DNA from: Mycolicibacterium hassiacum DSM 44199
GTDB lineage: Bacteria; Actinomycetota; Actinomycetes; Mycobacteriales; Mycobacteriaceae
NCBI RefSeq assembly: GCF_900603025.1
Contig: NZ_LR026975.1
Span: 1,302,001 to 1,366,000, forward strand
Direction of reading: 5' to 3'
Length of the DNA stretch: 64,000 nt
The notes under the pieces were generated by a model. The model saw nothing but the letters and a program-made list of their open reading frames with translations, did no database searches and was not told where the DNA came from. This document shows positions 60,026 through 64,000 of this stretch, piece by piece. Numbering within the stretch: position 1 is the stretch's first letter; each line of letters opens with the position of its first letter. A program made the translations under genes and the position numbers.

Positions 60026-61033
60026 GTGAGCGCACTTCCCACCCGCCGGCTCGGCACGCACGGCCCGGAGGTCTCGACCATCGGACTGGGCTTCATGAGC
60101 TTCCGGACCGGCGCCGACGCGGCCGAGGAGCGGCAGGCCCGCGACCTCGTCGCGGCGGCGCTGGACGCCGGCATCACCCTGTTCGACACCGCCGACATCT
60201 ACGGCCCGGAGTTCAGCGAGCTGCTGCTCGGCCGCGCCATCCGGGGCCGGCGCGACGAGGTGACGCTCGCCACCAAGTTCGGCTTCCCGCTCGACCGCGC
60301 CACCAACCCGCACGCCCGGCCGGTGGACGGCCGTCCCGAGTACGCGCGCCGGGCCATCGACGCGTCGTTGCGCCGCCTCGGCGTCGACCACGTCGACCTG
60401 TACTACCTGCACCGCGTCGATCCGCAGGTGCCGATCGAGGACACCGTGGGCGCGCTGGCCGAGCTGGTCGCGGCCGGCAAGGTGCGTCACATCGGGCTCA
60501 GCGAGCCCGGCCCGGAGACGCTGCGCCGGGCCCATGCGGTGCATCCGATCGCGGCGGTGCAGAACGAGTGGTCGCTGTTCAGCCGGGAGATCGAACGCGA
60601 AACCCTGGCCGTGGCACGCGAACTCGGGATCGGAATCGTGCCCTACTCGCCGCTGGGCCGCGGCTGGCTGACCGGGCGGGTACAGACCCCCGACGACGTC
60701 AGCGTCACCCACCGCGCCCACCCGCGGTTCGGCGCCGAGGCCTTCGAACGCAACCGGGCGCTGGCGGCGGAGGTGGCGGCGGTGGCCGACGAGCTCGGGG
60801 TGCGGCCCGGCCAGGTCGCACTGGCCTGGGTGCTGGCCCGTGGCGAGGACGTGGTGCCGATCCCGGGCACCCGGCACGTGGAGTACCTGCGGGAGAACAT
60901 CGGCGCGGTCGGCATCACCCTCGGCGACGAGCAGCTGCGTCGGCTCGAGTCGCTGGCCGACCGGGTCGCCGGGGAGCGCTCGATCCGCCCGGAGCAACTC
61001 GGCGTGGAGGCCCCCGCCCCGGTGGCCGGCTGA
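60026..61033 (+). CDS. Aldo/keto reductase
   Basis: A 335-residue NADPH-dependent reductase of (beta/alpha)8 fold. Catalytic residues appear in LFDTADIYG (Asp, Tyr), LATKFG (Lys) and YYLHRVD (His); GTRHVEYLRENIGAV near the end is the cofactor part. It starts at GTG 60026, with ACGGAG upstream. It lies 46 bp after the TauD-like gene and could reduce the aldehyde left when a sulfonate is cleaved. This link is inferred from context. Confidence 0.9.
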   Translation: MSALPTRRLGTHGPEVSTIGLGFMSFRTGADAAEERQARDLVAAALDAGITLFDTADIYGPEFSELLLGRAIRGRRDEVTLATKFGFPLDRATNPHARPVDGRPEYARRAIDASLRRLGVDHVDLYYLHRVDPQVPIEDTVGALAELVAAGKVRHIGLSEPGPETLRRAHAVHPIAAVQNEWSLFSREIERETLAVARELGIGIVPYSPLGRGWLTGRVQTPDDVSVTHRAHPRFGAEAFERNRALAAEVAAVADELGVRPGQVALAWVLARGEDVVPIPGTRHVEYLRENIGAVGITLGDEQLRRLESLADRVAGERSIRPEQLGVEAPAPVAG

Positions 61034-61147
61034 CCGGGCGGGCAGCGGGACCGGGGACAAAATTTCGCGATGAACACAACCCTGGGCGGCGGTCCGCGGC
61101 GCGCCTAGGTTGGCAATCCGCCCGGGGGAGAAACGGAGAGGAGCGAA

Positions 61148-62473
61148 TTGACCGACATCGCGCCGCGGCAGCTGCACCTGCTGACCTTCAGCAACACCAG
61201 GTCGGCCGGTCCGTGGCGGCACCCGGACCTCGACAACAGCACCGCCGGGGTCCGCAAACGGCTCATCGAACACGTCCGCACGGCCGAGGCCGGTGCCCTG
61301 GACGCGGTGTTCTTCGCCGACGGGCTCAACTACGGCCCGCCGCAGACCTGGGCCTACAAGATCACCGAGGACTTCGAACCGCTCACCACCAGTGCGGCGC
61401 TGTCGAGCCTGACCGAGCGGATCGGGTTCGTGGTGACCGGTTCGACCACCTTCGCCCACCCGTTCCACCTGGCCCGCCAACTGCTGTCGCTGGACCACCT
61501 GTCCGGCGGACGGGCCGGGTGGAACGTGGTGACCAGCTTCGCCAAGGCCGCCGCCGAGAACTTCTCCAGCCGCGGCGTGCCCGACCACGACGAGCGCTAC
61601 CGCATCGCCGAGGAGTTCCTCGACGTGGTCCGCAAGCTGTGGGACAGCTGGGACACCGACACGATTGTCGAGGACCGCGCCCGCGGGATCTTCAACGACG
61701 TCAGCAGAATTCACGTGCCCGACCATCACGGCCGGTATTTCGACGTGAAAGGCCCGCTGGGCGCTGCCCGTTCGGTGCAGGGCCAGCCGGTCATCTTCCA
61801 GGCCGGCTCGTCACCGGCCGGCAGCGCGTTCGCCGCCCGGCACGCCGAGGTGATCTTCACCGGGCAGGGCACGCTGGACAAGGCGCGGGCCTTCTACCGG
61901 CAGGTCAATGAGAGCGCCCGGCGCTACGGCCGGTCCGTGCCGCCGCTGATCACCCCGTCACTGCGGTTCATCGTCGGCTCCACCGAGGAGGAGGCGCGCC
62001 GCGCCGAGCAGACCGCCTACGAGTACTTCAGCCCGGAGTACCAGGCCGGCTGGCTGCTCGAGGTGGAGGTCGACGTGACCGGGGCCGACCTGGACGCACC
62101 GGTCCCGGCCTCGGCGTTCCCCGAGTCGACCGAGCGACACCAGACCGCCCTGGCCGGCTACCGCGCACTGGCCACCGACGGCAACCCCACGGTGCGGGAG
62201 TTCCTGTGGCGCACCGTCAACGGCTGGGGCCTGTCGGTGACCGGCACCCCCGAACAGATCGCCGACACCATGCAGACCTGGTTCGAGTCGCGCGCCGCCG
62301 ACGGGTTCGTACTGCAACACGCCTGGCTGCCCGGGCAGTTCGAGACGTTCGTCGAGCAGGTGGTCCCGGTGCTGCGCAAACGCGGCCTGTTCCGGCACGA
62401 GTACACCGGCACCACGCTGCGCGAACACCTCGGCCTGCCGGTGCCGCCGAACTACTACCGCGCCGCGTCCTGA
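61148..62473 (+). CDS. LLM-class flavin-dependent monooxygenase, NtaA/DszA type
   Basis: A 441-residue monooxygenase with RQLHLLTFSNTRSAGPWRHPD, LLSLDHLSGGRAGWNVVTSF and PVIFQAGSSPAGSAFAARHAE, the hallmarks of the NtaA/SnaA/DszA group. It starts at TTG 61148, with GGAGAGGAG 4-9 nt upstream, a strong ribosome-binding site that supports the rare codon. It follows the aldo/keto reductase with a 114-bp gap that contains a TAGGTT -10-like element. Substrate unknown, likely an organosulfur compound. Confidence 0.9.
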   Translation: MTDIAPRQLHLLTFSNTRSAGPWRHPDLDNSTAGVRKRLIEHVRTAEAGALDAVFFADGLNYGPPQTWAYKITEDFEPLTTSAALSSLTERIGFVVTGSTTFAHPFHLARQLLSLDHLSGGRAGWNVVTSFAKAAAENFSSRGVPDHDERYRIAEEFLDVVRKLWDSWDTDTIVEDRARGIFNDVSRIHVPDHHGRYFDVKGPLGAARSVQGQPVIFQAGSSPAGSAFAARHAEVIFTGQGTLDKARAFYRQVNESARRYGRSVPPLITPSLRFIVGSTEEEARRAEQTAYEYFSPEYQAGWLLEVEVDVTGADLDAPVPASAFPESTERHQTALAGYRALATDGNPTVREFLWRTVNGWGLSVTGTPEQIADTMQTWFESRAADGFVLQHAWLPGQFETFVEQVVPVLRKRGLFRHEYTGTTLREHLGLPVPPNYYRAAS

Positions 62474-62535
62474 CCCGCGCCGCGGGGAAAGAATCGCGAC
62501 AAGCCAATTCCTTGCCCGGCCAAGTCGTTTGCGGA

Positions 62536-62572
62536 ACCGTGGCAGGCGTCCTGCGATGTCCTGCGCCACGGT
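62536..62572. promoter_or_regulatory. Inverted repeat upstream of the second SfnB-like gene
   Basis: ACCGTGGC (62536-62543) and GCCACGGT (62565-62572) form an 8-bp stem. The loop holds GTCCTGCG twice. It lies in the 156-bp gap between the LLM and SfnB-like genes and may be an operator or terminator. Confidence 0.4.
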
Positions 62573-62629
62573 GCCGCCCCGGGCGTGACCGCACAGCTTT
62601 TGAAATCACATAGAACTAGAGGCAATTCA

Positions 62630-63865
62630 GTGACCGAGCACAACACCTATCTGAGGCCAGCCACCGCCGACCTGGAACAGCTGCGCGAGCGGTTCGCCCC
62701 GATCATCGAGCGCGTCGCCGAGGGCAACCTCGAGCGTGAGCGCAAGCGGATCTTCCCCTACGAGCAGGTGCGCTGGCTCAACGACGCCGGCTTCGGCACG
62801 GTGCGCATCCCGGTCGAGTTCGGCGGGCTCGGCGCCTCGCTGGAACAGGCCTTCGCACTGCTGGCCGACGTGGCCACCGCCGACCCCAACGTCGCGCACG
62901 TGTTCCGCAACCATCTCGCCTTCGTCGAGGACCGGCTCAACGCCCCGGTCTCGGCGGTCAACGACGCCTGGATCAAGCGTTTCCTCAACGGCGAGTTCGT
63001 CGGCGGCGGCTGGACCGAGGCCAACGGGCTGACCCAGGCCAACATGGCCACCCGGATCACCGCCGCCGACGACCACTACCGGCTCACCGGCTCGAAGTTC
63101 TACGCCACCGGCAGCCTGTTCGCCGACTGGCTCGACGTCATCGGCCGCGGCGACGACGGCGAACTGCTCACCGCCCTGGTGCGCCGCAACGCCGACGGGG
63201 TGACCCTGATCGACGACTGGACCGGCTTCGGCCAGCGCACCACCGCCAGCGGCAGCGCCCGCTACGAGGCGGTGCGGGTGGAGCGCGAGGACGTGTTCCC
63301 GGCCGCCGAACGGTTCTCCTACCAGCCGCACTTCTACCAGAACGCGATTCTGGCGGTGCTCACCGGCATCACCCGGGCGGCGTTCCGGGACGGCAACACC
63401 ACCCTTTCGCAGCGCAAGCGCAACTTTCCGCAGGGCCTGGACCCGAACCCGACCGCCGACGCCCAGCTGCTCGCCGTCGTCGGCCGGATCTCGGTCGACG
63501 TGTTCACCGCCGACGCCGCGCTGGCGGCCGCCTCGCGCAGCCTCGACCACGTGGTGGCCGGCCGGCTGACCGGCGACGCGGCTGGGGCGCGGCGGCGGCT
63601 CGTCGAGGCCTGGGTGGCGGTCAGCCAGGCGCAGCTGACCATCATCGACGCGGCCCTGCACGCCACCACCGCGATCTTCGACGCGCTGGGGGCCTCCTCG
63701 GTGGCCGAGGAGAAGGGCCTGGACCGGCACTGGCGCAACGCGCGGACGCTGGCCTCGCACAACCCGACCGTGTACAAGGCCCGCATCCTAGGCGACTGGT
63801 TCATCAACGGCACCGACCCGGTGCCCAGCGTGGTCACCACCGGCCACGGCGGACAGGGGAACTGA
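62630..63865 (+). CDS. Acyl-CoA dehydrogenase-fold flavoprotein, SfnB/DszC-like
   Basis: A 411-residue flavoprotein: FGTVRIPVEFGGLGASLEQAF near the N-terminus, YRLTGSKFYATGSLFADWLDV in the beta domain and GLDRHWRNARTLASHNPTVYKARILGDW at the C-terminus (split in text). The last motif is typical of DszC/SfnB monooxygenases rather than acyl-CoA dehydrogenases. It starts at GTG 62630 with AGAGG about 7 nt upstream. Next to LLM genes it probably oxidises a sulfur compound with reduced flavin supplied by another protein. Confidence 0.88.
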   Translation: MTEHNTYLRPATADLEQLRERFAPIIERVAEGNLERERKRIFPYEQVRWLNDAGFGTVRIPVEFGGLGASLEQAFALLADVATADPNVAHVFRNHLAFVEDRLNAPVSAVNDAWIKRFLNGEFVGGGWTEANGLTQANMATRITAADDHYRLTGSKFYATGSLFADWLDVIGRGDDGELLTALVRRNADGVTLIDDWTGFGQRTTASGSARYEAVRVEREDVFPAAERFSYQPHFYQNAILAVLTGITRAAFRDGNTTLSQRKRNFPQGLDPNPTADAQLLAVVGRISVDVFTADAALAAASRSLDHVVAGRLTGDAAGARRRLVEAWVAVSQAQLTIIDAALHATTAIFDALGASSVAEEKGLDRHWRNARTLASHNPTVYKARILGDWFINGTDPVPSVVTTGHGGQGN

Positions 63866-63871
63866 CCGGCG

Positions 63872-64000
63872 ATGAGCACCGAAGGACCGATCGTTCTCAA
63901 CGGCTTCACGATGAACGCCGTCTCGCACGTCAACTACGGGCTGTGGCGGCACCCGGCCGACGAGAGCTACCGTTACAACACCGTCGACCACTGGGTGCGG
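63872..64000 (+). CDS. LLM-class flavin-dependent monooxygenase, N-terminal fragment (cut by window end)
   Basis: The first 43 codons from ATG 63872, 6 bp after the preceding stop, read STEGPIVLNGFTMNAVSHVN then YGLWRHPADESYRYNTVDHW. This matches the start of the NtaA/DszA-type monooxygenase at 41148-42581 (FSAFVMNTASHVLHGLWRAP ... FNSLRHW). The gene runs beyond the window. It appears co-transcribed with the SfnB-like gene. Confidence 0.8.
   Translation, partial: MSTEGPIVLNGFTMNAVSHVNYGLWRHPADESYRYNTVDHWVR

Overview
This is high-GC actinobacterial DNA with a clear mycobacterial backbone. From memory, the order obg, proB, nadE, rbsK-like, proA, MoxR/VWA pair, nadD, rsfS, gpgP, octT, degV, comEA, comEC, holA, rpsT, circularly permuted ATP-grasp, alpha-E, transglutaminase, rnz, CBS protein, PemK-like protein, lepA, lppR-like matches the Mycobacterium tuberculosis block running from about Rv2440c down to Rv2403c. 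The extra catabolic genes inserted in this backbone (nitrogen scavenging, organosulfur use, many oxidoreductases) suggest an environmental, probably fast-growing Mycolicibacterium rather than a tubercle bacillus. Species cannot be named from the sequence alone.

Region 1 (0-2.6 kb) holds the end of obg, proB and a class II-like sirtuin. Region 2 (2.5-13.8 kb) is a seven-gene minus-strand operon for nitrogen scavenging: two urea-carboxylase-associated proteins (carboxyguanidine deiminase subunits), a biotin carboxylase annotated by habit as urea carboxylase but with a guanidine-type active-site Asn, allophanate hydrolase with an unusual 254-residue C-terminal extension, an Fe(II)/2-oxoglutarate oxygenase, a sodium:solute symporter and the repressor AmtR. 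Its upstream region carries two CTGTC-N4-GACAG palindromes (the motif reported for M. smegmatis AmtR) and two GlnR-type boxes, one overlapping an AmtR box.

Region 3 (13.8-25.5 kb) is mostly housekeeping: a cysteine hydrolase, nadE, enoyl-CoA hydratase, a sugar kinase, proA, a MoxR/VWA pair, nadD-rsfS and the glucosylglycerate/MGLP genes gpgP-octT followed by degV. Region 4 (25.5-30.1 kb) is an insertion of NAD(P)-dependent oxidoreductases and a membrane protein. Region 5 (30.2-41 kb) contains comEA-comEC-holA, rpsT, the ATP-grasp/alpha-E/transglutaminase trio, a MarR regulator divergent from a frameshifted membrane-protein gene, rnz, a CBS protein and a GNAT.

Region 6 (41-46.6 kb) is an inserted organosulfur module: two luciferase-like (LLM) flavin monooxygenases around a MetNIQ-type ABC importer. 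Region 7 (46.6-50.8 kb) returns to the backbone with a PemK-like gene, lepA (which appears to start at ATC) and two lipoproteins. Region 8 (50.8-64 kb) is accessory: an ArsR/CadI-ArsI metalloid pair, an ANTAR protein, a second 2OG oxygenase, two LysR regulators, two SfnB-type flavoproteins, a MetE-like protein, a TauD-type dioxygenase, an aldo/keto reductase and further LLM monooxygenases. This reads as a large organosulfur or sulfonate desulfurisation island interrupted by an IS481-family element.

Four copies of a ~60-bp palindromic element (arms resembling CGAGCAGACGCGTACACCCC) are scattered in intergenic gaps, three of them between convergent genes. No tRNA, rRNA or CRISPR array was seen.
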